Assembly (NCBI GenBank): GCA_017577615.1
Contig: PKRE01000005.1
Location: 178,847 to 242,846, forward strand
Reading direction: 5' to 3'
DNA length: 64,000 bases
DNA from: Gammaproteobacteria bacterium
Lineage (GTDB): Bacteria; Pseudomonadota; Gammaproteobacteria; Steroidobacterales; Steroidobacteraceae
The position numbers and the translations under genes are program-made. The notes beneath the pieces are model-generated. The model had not been told where the DNA came from. It saw only the letters and a program-made list of their open reading frames with translations, and did not search any database. Position 1 is the first letter of the stretch. Every line of letters starts with the position of its first letter. This document shows, piece by piece, positions 46,298 through 54,676 of this stretch.

Positions 46298-47266
46298 ATG
46301 TCTGGTTCGTCGCATCGCAGCGGATCCCGGCGCGCTCGAGCTGCGCATTCGCACGATCACCATCACGGCGTTCCCGACAGCGGCAAGCTCCTCGGAACTG
46401 CGTTCGCTCTGACGGGCACCTTCATGCTCGTCGAGTTCATCGGGGGCATGCTGGCGGGCTCGCTGGCGCTGATCGCCGATGCCGGGCACATGCTCACCGA
46501 CACTGCAGCGCTCGCGCTCGCATGGGCTGCTGCGCGCATTGCAGCGCGCCCTGCGGACACGAAGCGCTCGTTCGGCTATCAGCGCTTGCGCGTGCTGGCG
46601 GCATTCGTGAACGGATGCGCGCTGCTGTTCATCGTCGCGTGGATCGCGCTCGAAGCGCTCGAACGGCTCGCCAACCCGGTGCCTGTCGAAGCCGCGACGG
46701 TGTTTTGGATCGGCACCACCGGGCTCGTCGTGAACCTGATCGTGTTCGCCCTGCTTCGTCGCGGCCACAAGCACGACATGAATGTCGCAGCGGCGATGCT
46801 CCACGTGCTCGGAGACTTGCTGGGATCCGTCGCGGCGATCATCGGTGCGCTCACGATCTACTTTTTCGGCTGGACACGCATCGATCCGCTGCTTTCGCTG
46901 ATCGTGTGCGCGCTCATCGTCCGCAGCGCCATCGTGCTGGTCCGCCACTCCACTCACATTCTGATGGAAGGCTCGCCGGATTGGCTCGACGTGTCGGAGC
47001 TGCGCGCAACACTCGAACGGCGCATACCGGCCATACGCGACGTCCACCACGTCCACGCCTGGCTCGTCGGCCCGCAGGAGACGCTGCTCACGATGCACGC
47101 CTGCGTCTCTGCCGGCGCCGATCACTCAGCCGTGCTGCGCGAGACCAAGAAAGTGCTTGCAAGCCAGTACGGGATCACGCACGCGACCATCCAGCTCGAA
47201 GTAGGCGAGTGCGTCGATGACCCCAGGCACGAAGCGCGCTGCGTGGGCTCTAACGTCAGTCCGTAG
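46298..47266 (+). CDS. Cation diffusion facilitator (CzcD/ZitB-like) metal exporter
   Basis: Inner-membrane antiporter for zinc or related divalent metals, 322 residues from ATG 46298 (ATG 46280 also possible). The His-rich N terminus (HSHDHHHG) is followed by six helices. Metal-site motifs are LIADAGHMLTDTAALALAW (H-x3-D) and MLHVLGDLLGS (H-x3-D). The cytosolic C-terminal domain has VHHVHAWLVG. It stands alone, divergent from the GGDEF/EAL gene. The exact metal cannot be read from the sequence. Confidence 0.93.
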   Translation: MSGSSHRSGSRRARAAHSHDHHHGVPDSGKLLGTAFALTGTFMLVEFIGGMLAGSLALIADAGHMLTDTAALALAWAAARIAARPADTKRSFGYQRLRVLAAFVNGCALLFIVAWIALEALERLANPVPVEAATVFWIGTTGLVVNLIVFALLRRGHKHDMNVAAAMLHVLGDLLGSVAAIIGALTIYFFGWTRIDPLLSLIVCALIVRSAIVLVRHSTHILMEGSPDWLDVSELRATLERRIPAIRDVHHVHAWLVGPQETLLTMHACVSAGADHSAVLRETKKVLASQYGITHATIQLEVGECVDDPRHEARCVGSNVSP

Positions 47267-47298
47267 GAGCGGGAGCCCTTCCTAGTCCCTACTCCCCC
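47264..47298. repeat. Possible degenerate 7-nt repeat at the CDF gene stop
   Basis: TAGGAGC (its TAG is the stop codon), GGGAGCC, CTTCCTA, GTCCCTA, CTCCCCC. The third and fourth units match each other well; the rest is weak. Confidence 0.4.
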
Positions 47299-47341
47299 GT
47301 GGCACAGCACTGCGCTATGTCCAGGGAAACACGCGCGCCCA

Positions 47342-47905
47342 CTACGGACAGGACAATGGCCGCCCTCCCGGACCACGGTGCGCCACCCTCGGCCGTCCCG
47401 TGTGGCTGATGATGATGGCACGAGCATGCTGCGCGCCGCGCTTGTCGCAGAAGACGATCGTGCCATTGACCATCGCTTGCACGGTAGGCCGAAACACGTA
47501 TTCCGGCCTATTGGATGTAATGGTTCCGCCTTCCCATGGACCGTACGCGGCGATGATGGTCGGCTCGGCTTCGGAACGCGCGTTGGCGTCGTCACGAGGT
47601 GTATCGGCGACGACTATCCATCCAGCAGCCCAAGGCGTGTCGTGATCGGCACAGCGCCTTCCATCGCGGGAGCGACAAAGCGTCACGGGCATGCCGCGCT
47701 TGATGGCTTCACTGCGCGCAAGGAAAACGGCGTGAAGGAAACCGTTCACTGCGGCCGTACGCTGGGCATTGAGCCTCATGTCACCAAACGCAGGCACCGC
47801 CAATGCACCCAAGACGGCGATGAGCGCCAAGACCACCAATGCTTCCACGAGCGTGATGCCCGCGGCGCGCTGCGAAACGCGTCCCTGCTTGCCCCGTCCT
47901 TGCAT
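47342..47905 (-). CDS. FimT/GspH-type minor pilin
   Basis: A type IV pilin-like protein of 187 residues. The prepilin peptidase site is G|ITLVEALVVLALIAVLGALAVP near residues 16-17 with Glu at +5. The C-terminal domain fits GspH/FimT (VNGFLHAVFLARSEAIKRGMPVTLCRS). It stands alone here, away from any minor pilin operon, with a PilV-like pilin 1.6 kb away on the other strand. It would be used in the type IV pilus or a pseudopilus together with the PilT-like ATPases, as an inference. Confidence 0.88.
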   Translation of the reverse strand: MQGRGKQGRVSQRAAGITLVEALVVLALIAVLGALAVPAFGDMRLNAQRTAAVNGFLHAVFLARSEAIKRGMPVTLCRSRDGRRCADHDTPWAAGWIVVADTPRDDANARSEAEPTIIAAYGPWEGGTITSNRPEYVFRPTVQAMVNGTIVFCDKRGAQHARAIIISHTGRPRVAHRGPGGRPLSCP

Positions 47906-48082
47906 ATCGACTCCATGACGCCCGCGCTGTGGGTTGTCTTCATGGCCCTACTCTAGGTGATTCGCGGACAGCGACGCAGACACGTTTCGGCTGAGATCTC
48001 CGATTTATTGCGCTCTCAGTGGCCTTCGCGCCAATCCATTTACCGCGAAAGTGACGCCAGGGTATGCTTTTTTATTCATTGA

Positions 48083-48529
48083 GTGAGTCGTCACATCGTG
48101 AACGCCGAGCAGCCATTTCCCCTCTCCCGCGAGCAGATCATCGAAGAGCTCGTCGCACGGGGCTTGAAGCCCACCGAGCAGCGTGTCCGAATCGCATCGG
48201 TCTTGATGAGCGCTCCGCAGCACCTCACGGCTGAGCAAATCCTCGCGGCCGTGCGAGCGAGCGGCGAGCGCGTATCGAAGGCCACGGTGTACAACACGCT
48301 GAAAGTGTTCGCCCAACATGGGCTCGTGCGACAGATTCACCTCGATCCCGAGCGCTCGGTCTACGATTCGACCCGCGCGCCACACCATCACTTCCACGAC
48401 CTGGAGACGGGCGAGCTGCGCGACATTCGGCCCGACGAGATCGTCTTCAGCCGCTTGCCCGAGCTGCCCGAAGGCATGGAAGCGGAATCGGTGGAAGTGG
48501 TCATCCGGTTGCGCAGAAAGCGCTCGTAG
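48083..48529 (+). CDS. Fur-family regulator, Irr-like
   Basis: A 148-residue DNA-binding protein. The winged helix includes LTAEQILAAVRASGERVSKATVYNTLKVFAQHGLV and the dimer domain starts HHHFHDLETGELRDI. The C-terminal CxxC zinc pairs of classical Fur are missing. The His-triplet region and ending (PEGMEAESVEVVIRLRRK) resemble Irr, the haem-responsive branch. GTG starts at 48083 or 48098 are both possible. Targets are unknown; no Fur-box-like operator was seen nearby. Confidence 0.88.
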   Translation: MSRHIVNAEQPFPLSREQIIEELVARGLKPTEQRVRIASVLMSAPQHLTAEQILAAVRASGERVSKATVYNTLKVFAQHGLVRQIHLDPERSVYDSTRAPHHHFHDLETGELRDIRPDEIVFSRLPELPEGMEAESVEVVIRLRRKRS

Positions 48530-48632
48530 GGCGGCACTATGGAGCGCTGCGGGCTTCCTTCGTGCACGATCCTGGAGCCCACGGCCCGAGAGCTTGAAGC
48601 CCTCGCCGCATCCCTTATACTTGCGGCCCCTC

Positions 48633-48708
48633 GCCGGAGTAGCTCAGCTGGTAGAGCAGCGCATTCGTAATGCGCGGGTCGGGAGTTCGAATCTCTTCTC
48701 CGGCACCA
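48633..48708 (+). tRNA. tRNA-Thr (CGT)
   Basis: A complete cloverleaf: acceptor GCCGGAG with CTCCGGC, D arm, anticodon stem GCGCA/TGCGC around TTCGTAA (anticodon CGT at 48666-48668), T loop TTCGAAT, encoded CCA at 48706-48708. A rho-independent terminator follows 12 bp downstream. Confidence 0.96.
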
Positions 48709-48720
48709 TTTTCTGTCAAG

Positions 48721-48746
48721 AACGCCGCGCGACGCGCGGCGTTTTT
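48721..48746 (+). terminator. Rho-independent terminator behind tRNA-Thr
   Basis: AACGCCGCGC (48721-48730) pairs with GCGCGGCGTT (48734-48743) over a 3-nt loop and is followed by TTT. Confidence 0.9.
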
Positions 48747-48771
48747 GTGTCCGCTCAGGTGGAACACGGTA

Positions 48772-49503
48772 GTGTCATCGAAGGACTTGCCCGCAGCACC
48801 GCTACCGCACCGAACCAAGTCCAAGCGGCGCCTGACCCGCGGACGCTTGTTCGTCTACCGCATCGCCGTGCGGGTCAGCACCGTTCTGATCGAGCTCATC
48901 TGGCGAACAGCACGCGTTCGGGTCATCGGTCGCGAGCGGCTTGAGCGCCTGCTGGAAGAGCACGGCGCTGTCGTCCCGGTGTTCTGGCATCAGCACTTGC
49001 TGATCTGCGCGCGCTTTCTCACCGATGGCAGCATCAAAGGGCTGAAGCCTGGCTTCATGATCTCCCCGTCCGTGGACGGCGAGGCGCCGTCCATGCTGGC
49101 GCGGCGCTACGGGGCACACGTCGTGCGCGGCTCGGGCACGTACACGGGCGTGCGTGCCGTGCGAGGCGTGCACCAGGCTATCACGAAGGACCTGATCTCC
49201 CCGGCCATCACGCCAGACGGCCCGCGCGGGCCCCGCTTCAAGATGAAGCCCGGTGCGATCTTCACTGCGCAGATCTCGCGCAAACCGGTCGTGCCGATCG
49301 CCTATGCGGCAAGACCCGCGCGGCTGCTCAGGACGTGGGACAAGTTCGTCATGCCGTTCCCGTTCGCGAAGATCCGCATTGTGATCGGCGAGCCCTACTT
49401 TCCCGAGCGACGCCTGGACGACGAGCAAATGGCTATCGCACAGCGCGAGCTCGAGATGCGTCTTCTCGAGACGTACCGCCGCGCCAAGAAGGAACTCGGC
49501 TGA
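48772..49503 (+). CDS. DUF374 family lysophospholipid acyltransferase-like protein
   Basis: A 243-residue protein from GTG 48772, preceded by AGGTGG at 9-nt spacing. A longer frame runs back through the terminator into tRNA-Thr and is rejected. The N-terminal helix (about 20-40) suggests membrane association. Family motifs: VPVFWHQHLLICARFL, ISPSVDGE, AHVVRGSGTYTGVRAVRG and ITPDGPRGPRFKMKPG, the last two corresponding to acyl-acceptor and glycerophosphate-like motifs. The substrate of DUF374 members is uncertain; acylation of a lipid A-type or phospholipid acceptor is likely. Confidence 0.88.
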   Translation: MSSKDLPAAPLPHRTKSKRRLTRGRLFVYRIAVRVSTVLIELIWRTARVRVIGRERLERLLEEHGAVVPVFWHQHLLICARFLTDGSIKGLKPGFMISPSVDGEAPSMLARRYGAHVVRGSGTYTGVRAVRGVHQAITKDLISPAITPDGPRGPRFKMKPGAIFTAQISRKPVVPIAYAARPARLLRTWDKFVMPFPFAKIRIVIGEPYFPERRLDDEQMAIAQRELEMRLLETYRRAKKELG

Positions 49504-49512
49504 GGAGCTGGC

Positions 49513-49974
49513 TTGCCCGTGCGCTCGGATCGTTCCGCTCAACTCGGGTTGACGATCGCGGAATTGCTCGCCGCGTTGCTGGTCATCGCAGTGGGCGTGA
49601 TCGGGATCGCCGCGCTGTACTCGGATGCCGCCCAGACCGATCCAGACGAGCGCCTGCGCCTGCAAGCGGCGGAGCTCGCGGAAGAGATCGCAAAGCGCAT
49701 CGAAGAGAACGACGAAGGGCGCGTGGGTTATGCCGGCACGGTCGGCGTCGTCTGCCGACCCGGGGCGACGCTGGCTTCAGCCATCGACGCGGCAGCAAAT
49801 GAAGCCGCCTGCTGGAAAGCGCGAGTCGAGCAGGCGCTGCCGAGCGGCCTCGGCACGATCACACGCGACACGACGAGCACCCCCGTCACCTACATCGTTG
49901 CCGTGAGCTGGTCCGCACCACGGCGAGGTGGTGCCGCATCTTACGTCGTGTATGTGAAGCCGAAGCACGAGTGA
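49513..49974 (+). CDS. PilV-like minor pilin
   Basis: A type IV pilin-like protein of about 153 residues. TTG start (or GTG 49519) behind GGAG, which overlaps the stop of the acyltransferase gene. Prepilin site G|LTIAELLAALLVIAVGVIGIAALY with Glu at +5, and the PilV-type AVGVIGIAAL continuation. In Pseudomonas pilV is followed by pilW, pilX, pilY1 and pilE next to ispH; here ispH follows at once on the opposite strand and the other genes are missing. Confidence 0.78.
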   Translation: MPVRSDRSAQLGLTIAELLAALLVIAVGVIGIAALYSDAAQTDPDERLRLQAAELAEEIAKRIEENDEGRVGYAGTVGVVCRPGATLASAIDAAANEAACWKARVEQALPSGLGTITRDTTSTPVTYIVAVSWSAPRRGGAASYVVYVKPKHE

Positions 49975-49978
49975 GCTC

Positions 49979-50003
49979 CCCTCCCCCGCGCAGCGGAGGA
50001 GGG
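49979..50003. repeat. REP-like palindrome (second copy)
   Basis: CCCTCCCCCGC (49979-49989) with GCGGAGGAGGG (49993-50003), one mismatch. It lies between the convergent pilV-like gene and ispH. Confidence 0.65.
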
Positions 50004-50013
50004 CTGGGAGGAG

Positions 50014-50973
50014 CTACTCGGCGACGACGCGAGCCGTCGCCGCGCGCAACTCGCGCGGCAAGCTGAAAACAACGTGCTCGGACTGCCCGGCGAGCTCCTC
50101 AGGCGCCTCTCCACCCCACTCGCGAAGCCGCTCCACGACGCGCTCCACGAGCACTTCAGGCGCCGATGCCCCGGCCGTCACACCGACACAGCGCTTGCCG
50201 TCGAACCATTCGCGGCGCAAGTCCTCAGGTCCATCGACCAGATAGCCTGGGATGCCTGCCTTCTCGGCAATTTCGCGCAGCCGATTTGAATTGGAGCTGG
50301 AAGGTGAGCCCACGACGAGGATGATGTCGCAGCGCCCCACGAGGCGCTTAACCGCGTCTTGACGATTCTGCGTGGCGTAGCAGATGTCTTCCTTGCGCGG
50401 GCTCGTGAGCGCCGGAAAGCGCTCCCGCAGTGCATCGACGACGCGTTGCGTATCGTCGACGGAGAGCGTCGTCTGCGTCACATACGCGATGCGGTTCGGA
50501 TCGCGCACCGCCAGCTTGGCGACATCCTCCGGCGTTTCCACCAGCATGATGCGACCGCCGTACGAGGTGTCGAACTGCCCCATCGTGCCTTCGACCTCGG
50601 GGTGCCCCTGATGGCCGATGAGCACCACCTCGCGCCCCTCGCGCGCGTACCGCGCCACCTCCATGTGCACCTTCGTCACGAGCGGGCAAGTCGCATCGAA
50701 CACCTTGAGGCCGCGACGACGAGCCTCTTCCTGCACCGCGCGCGAGACACCGTGCGCGCTGAACACGACTGTCGCATCGTCCGGCACCTCGTCGAGTTCG
50801 TCGACGAACACCGCACCAAGCCCCCGCAACCGATCCACCACGTATCGGTTGTGCACGACCTCGTGGCGCACGTAGATCGGCGCACCGAAGAGCTCGAGCG
50901 CGCGTTCGACGATGTCGATCGCTCGATCGACACCGGCACAGAAACCTCGGGGATTCGCAAGAAGAATCTTCAT
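50014..50973 (-). CDS. ispH: 4-hydroxy-3-methylbut-2-enyl diphosphate reductase
   Basis: Last enzyme of the MEP isoprenoid pathway, producing IPP and DMAPP; 319 residues with an [4Fe-4S] cluster. The three cluster cysteines are C12 (NPRGFCAGVDRAI), one near 96 (FDATCPLVTKVH) and one near 197 (EDICYATQNRQDAV). GHQGHPEVEGTMGQ and GSPSSSNSNRL bind substrate. It is separated by 193 bp from lspA, with no fkpB gene between them as in some relatives. Confidence 0.97.
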   Translation of the reverse strand: MKILLANPRGFCAGVDRAIDIVERALELFGAPIYVRHEVVHNRYVVDRLRGLGAVFVDELDEVPDDATVVFSAHGVSRAVQEEARRRGLKVFDATCPLVTKVHMEVARYAREGREVVLIGHQGHPEVEGTMGQFDTSYGGRIMLVETPEDVAKLAVRDPNRIAYVTQTTLSVDDTQRVVDALRERFPALTSPRKEDICYATQNRQDAVKRLVGRCDIILVVGSPSSSNSNRLREIAEKAGIPGYLVDGPEDLRREWFDGKRCVGVTAGASAPEVLVERVVERLREWGGEAPEELAGQSEHVVFSLPRELRAATARVVAE

Positions 50974-51166
50974 TACGGCGAACGGCGGGCGACGGACGGT
51001 AAAAGGGAGAACCTCAGGTCACGAGACGCTCGATGCTACACCGTTTGGTCGCCCGCGTCCGCTCGCTCTTGGCGATGTTGGATGCCTGGCGCCGACTGTC
51101 TCCACCCAGAGCCAGCGCCCTTCGCGGGCTCTAGGCCGTAGCCATACAGCGCGCACGATCGGCGAC

Positions 51167-51685
51167 TCACGATTCCGGGCTCACACGCTTCCTCTGCCCG
51201 CTCTCCCTGAACGCATCCAACAACAAGCATCCTGCGCCGATGGAAATGGCCGCGTCGGCAACGTTGAAGGCCGGAAAGTAATACGGACCCCAATGGAAGT
51301 AGATGAAATCGACCACATAGCCGTGCATGGCGCGGTCGATCACGTTGCCGAGCGCGCCGCCGAGCACCAGCGACAGGCCAAGCGCGAGCACTACCTGATC
51401 GGCCCGGATGCGACGCAACCAGATCATCAAGATGATGCTCACGCCAAGTGCAAGGGCGATGAAGAACCAGCGCTGCCAGCCGCCCGCCCCTGCCAGAATG
51501 CTGAAGGCCGCACCCGTGTTCTCGAGATAAACGATATCGAGAATCGGCAGGAGCTCGATGGCATCGCTCATCTTCACGTTCGCGACGACGAGCGCCTTCG
51601 TCACTTGGTCGAGTATGACCACAAAGAACGACAACCACAGCCAATTGCTGGCGCCGCGAGTCGGCGTGAACCAAACGCGCGTCAT
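51167..51685 (-). CDS. lspA: Lipoprotein signal peptidase
   Basis: Inner-membrane aspartyl protease that cleaves prolipoproteins; 172 residues from ATG 51685, with AGGAAG 6 nt upstream. Four membrane helices. Motifs DQVTKALV, NTGAAFSIL, GALGNVIDRAMHGYVVDFI with the two catalytic Asp. Its start overlaps the ileS stop (ATGA). Clients include the lipoprotein protease encoded at 26.7 kb. Confidence 0.96.
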   Translation of the reverse strand: MTRVWFTPTRGASNWLWLSFFVVILDQVTKALVVANVKMSDAIELLPILDIVYLENTGAAFSILAGAGGWQRWFFIALALGVSIILMIWLRRIRADQVVLALGLSLVLGGALGNVIDRAMHGYVVDFIYFHWGPYYFPAFNVADAAISIGAGCLLLDAFRESGQRKRVSPES

Positions 51686-54495
51686 GTCCACTTCCTGCTT
51701 TCTCCGGACTCCGTCGTGACGTTCGTCACGCAGCGTCCGCAAATCTCAGGATGATCGGCGTGGCTGCCCACATCGGGCCGCTTGTGCCAGCAGCGGATGC
51801 ATTTCTTCGCCGCGGACGGGCGCGCGACGATCCACGCGGTATTCGCCTCACCCTCCTCTGCTGCAACGGCTTCCGCCGGTCGCGCCTCGGCCGGATGCAC
51901 TCGCGCCGCAGATGTGATGAACACGAAGCGAAGCTCGTCGCCGAATCGTTGCAGCGTCTCGAGCAGCGTGCCGCTCAGGTACAAGTCGATCTCGGCATCC
52001 AGCGGCGCCCCGATCGCCCCCGCGTTACGCAGCTTCTCGAGCTCGCGCGCCACTGCATCGCGCAAGTCGAGGATGGCCTGCCAATCGATCTCGGGCTTCT
52101 CCTTTGCCTCGAGCGGCAAGGTGCACCACGTCTCCAGAAACACCGACTCCCCACGCTGCCCCGGCATGTAACGCCAGATCTCCTCCGCCGTGAACGACAG
52201 GATCGGCGCCAGCCAGCGCACCATCGCCTCGGCGATCCAATACATCGCGGTCTGCGCGGAACGACGCGCATGGCTCTTGGCGGGCGTCGTGTAGAGGCGG
52301 TCCTTCAACACATCCAAATAGAAGCCACCCAGGTCCACGGTGCAGAAGTTGTGCACCTTTTGATAAATCAAATGGAACTGATAGTTCCGGTACGCGGCGA
52401 TGACTTCATCTTGCAGTGTCTGGGTCCGCCACAGCGCCCAGCGATCGAGCGCAACCATATCGGCGATCGCGACCTGATCCGTGGCCGGATCGAAGCCCGC
52501 GAGATTGCCCAGCAGGAAGCGCGCGGTATTGCGGATGCGCCGATACGACTCCGAGATGCGCTTGAGAATCTCGTCCGAGAGGCTCATCTCGTTCGTGTAA
52601 TCGGTGGCAGCGACCCACAACCGCAACACGTCGGCGCCGAGCGTGCCCACGATCTTCTGCGGGGCGATGACGTTGCCGAGCGACTTCGACATCTTGCGCC
52701 CCTTGTCGTCGATCGTGAAACCGTGCGTCAGCACGGCGCGATACGGCGCTCGCTCATACATCGCCACGGAGGTGAGCAGCGAGGAATGGAACCAGCCGCG
52801 ATGCTGATCGGAGCCTTCGAGGTATAGATCCGCCGGCGCGGTGATCTCGGGACGAATTTTCGATACGCAGTGATGCACCACGCCCGAGTCGAACCAGACA
52901 TCCATGATGTCGGTGACCTTCTCGTAATCGTGCGCTTCGGCACCGAGCAGCTCGACCGGATCCAGATCGAACCATGCATCGATACCCTCTTTTTCCACGC
53001 GATCCGCGACCGCCTCGAGCAACTCTGCGGTGCGCGCATGTAGCTCACCCGTCACGCGATGCGTGAACAGCGCAATCGGCACGCCCCATGCGCGCTGGCG
53101 CGAGATGCACCAATCGGGTCGCTCCGCGATCATGTTGCCGATGCGGCTCTGGCCCCATGCGGGCACCCACTTGACCTTGGCAATCTCCTCGAGCGCCATG
53201 CGACGCAGATTCGCCTGATCCATGCCGATGAACCACTGCGTCGTCGCGCGGAAGATCACCGGCGTCTTGTGCCGCCAGCAGTGTGGGTACTGGTGCCGCA
53301 CGGTTTCCTCCTTGAGGAGCCGACCGCGCTCGGCCAGCACTGCGATCACATGCTTGTTGGCATCGAAGACGAGCTCGCCTTCGAAGAACGGCGTACCTTT
53401 GACGAAACGCCCGTCGCTGCCGACCGGATTGTCGATCTTGAGCTTGTACTTGAGCCCGACGACATAGTCTTCCTGACCATGACCCGGCGCCGTGTGGACC
53501 GCACCAGTGCCCACATCCAAGGTGACGTGCTCGCCGAGGATCACGGGAACGGCCCGCTGGTAGAAGGGATGCTCGAGCTCTAAGCCCTCGAGCGCAGCAC
53601 CCGCCACCTCCGCGATGCGCTTACTGTCGCTCAGACCGGCACGCGCGAGCACTTGATCGGCAAGCTCGCTCGCGAGCACCAGCAGCTCCGTGCCCGTGTC
53701 GATGAGCGCATACTTGAACTCGGCGCCCAGGGCGACCGCTTGATTCGCTGGCAGCGTCCACGGCGTCGTCGTCCAAATGACGATACTCGCCTCGCTACGC
53801 GGCAGGCTCGCCAAGCCGTAGCGCGCGGCGAGCTCGTTCACGTTCTTCACCGCGAAGCGCACATCGATTGCGGGCGAGACTTTCTCTTCGTACTCGACCT
53901 CTGCTTCGGCGAGCGCTGAGCGGCAGTCAATGCACCAGTGCACCGGCTTGAGGCCTTTGTAGACATGGCCGTTGCGCAGGATCCGCGCGAACGCACGCAA
54001 CTGCTCCGCCTCGTATTCGGGCATCATCGTCGTGAACGCCCGATCCCAGTCGCCGAGCACGCCGAGGCGCTTGAAATCCTCGCGCTGCCTGTTCACCTGC
54101 TCCTGCGCATACTCGCGGCAGGCTTGCCGGAATTCGCGTGGTGCAAGCGTCTTGACCTCCTTGCCGCGCGTCTTTTCGATCTGGTGCTCGATCGGCAGCC
54201 CGTGACAGTCCCAGCCCGGCACGTACGGTGCATCGTAGCCGTCCATGCTGCGCGACTTGATGACGATGTCCTTCAGCACCTTGTTGATGGCGTGCCCGAG
54301 ATGAATGGCGCCGTTCGCGTACGGAGGTCCATCCGGCAGGATGAAGGTGGGACGACCGCGCGCCACCTCGCGCAGCTTTCCGTAGATGTTTCTCTCTTCC
54401 CACCATCGCAGGATCTCCGGCTCGCGACGAGCCAGATCCGCCTTCATCGGAAAGTCGGTCTTGGGAAGATTGATGGTTGCTTTGTAGTCGACCAT
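51682..54495 (-). CDS. ileS: Isoleucine--tRNA ligase
   Basis: Charges tRNA-Ile; 937 residues from ATG 54495 (MVDYKATINLPKTDFPM). The frame continues upstream through a repeat-containing spacer and is not used. Class Ia motifs GAIHLGHAINKVLKD (HIGH) and GRKMSKSLGNVI (KMSKS), an editing domain, and a C-terminal zinc site CIRCWHKR ... CGRCVTNV. It is coupled to lspA by a 4-bp overlap. Confidence 0.97.
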   Translation of the reverse strand: MVDYKATINLPKTDFPMKADLARREPEILRWWEERNIYGKLREVARGRPTFILPDGPPYANGAIHLGHAINKVLKDIVIKSRSMDGYDAPYVPGWDCHGLPIEHQIEKTRGKEVKTLAPREFRQACREYAQEQVNRQREDFKRLGVLGDWDRAFTTMMPEYEAEQLRAFARILRNGHVYKGLKPVHWCIDCRSALAEAEVEYEEKVSPAIDVRFAVKNVNELAARYGLASLPRSEASIVIWTTTPWTLPANQAVALGAEFKYALIDTGTELLVLASELADQVLARAGLSDSKRIAEVAGAALEGLELEHPFYQRAVPVILGEHVTLDVGTGAVHTAPGHGQEDYVVGLKYKLKIDNPVGSDGRFVKGTPFFEGELVFDANKHVIAVLAERGRLLKEETVRHQYPHCWRHKTPVIFRATTQWFIGMDQANLRRMALEEIAKVKWVPAWGQSRIGNMIAERPDWCISRQRAWGVPIALFTHRVTGELHARTAELLEAVADRVEKEGIDAWFDLDPVELLGAEAHDYEKVTDIMDVWFDSGVVHHCVSKIRPEITAPADLYLEGSDQHRGWFHSSLLTSVAMYERAPYRAVLTHGFTIDDKGRKMSKSLGNVIAPQKIVGTLGADVLRLWVAATDYTNEMSLSDEILKRISESYRRIRNTARFLLGNLAGFDPATDQVAIADMVALDRWALWRTQTLQDEVIAAYRNYQFHLIYQKVHNFCTVDLGGFYLDVLKDRLYTTPAKSHARRSAQTAMYWIAEAMVRWLAPILSFTAEEIWRYMPGQRGESVFLETWCTLPLEAKEKPEIDWQAILDLRDAVARELEKLRNAGAIGAPLDAEIDLYLSGTLLETLQRFGDELRFVFITSAARVHPAEARPAEAVAAEEGEANTAWIVARPSAAKKCIRCWHKRPDVGSHADHPEICGRCVTNVTTESGESRKWT

Positions 54496-54504
54496 AAGTC
54501 GGTT

Positions 54505-54676
54505 AGCAGTTGACGGTTGAAGGTCGACGGTGGGAGACACAAACCTCCGCCCGTCGTCGGTTTCCAAGCGCGTTTCGGGCCGCGCCGTCGAAACGCTCAA
54601 CGTTCACGTTCGCTGCTGCGCTTCGCGCCCACACGCCGTCTGACTGTCGACTGTGGATCGTCAACCGTCAACTGCT
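54505..54676. repeat. 16-bp perfect inverted repeat carrying 7-nt repeats, ribF-ileS spacer
   Basis: AGCAGTTGACGGTTGA (54505-54520) and its exact complement TCAACCGTCAACTGCT (54661-54676) flank 140 bp. The left arm continues in heptamers (GCAGTTG, ACGGTTG, AAGGTCG, ACGGTGG); the right arm ends TGTCGAC, TGTGGAT, CGTCAAC, CGTCAAC. The right arm includes the ribF stop codon (54668-54670). Confidence 0.8.

Noticed and set aside
48670..48771. Extension of the DUF374 gene back into tRNA-Thr
   Set aside because: It would pass through the tRNA and its terminator; a GTG start with a good ribosome site at 48772 explains the gene.
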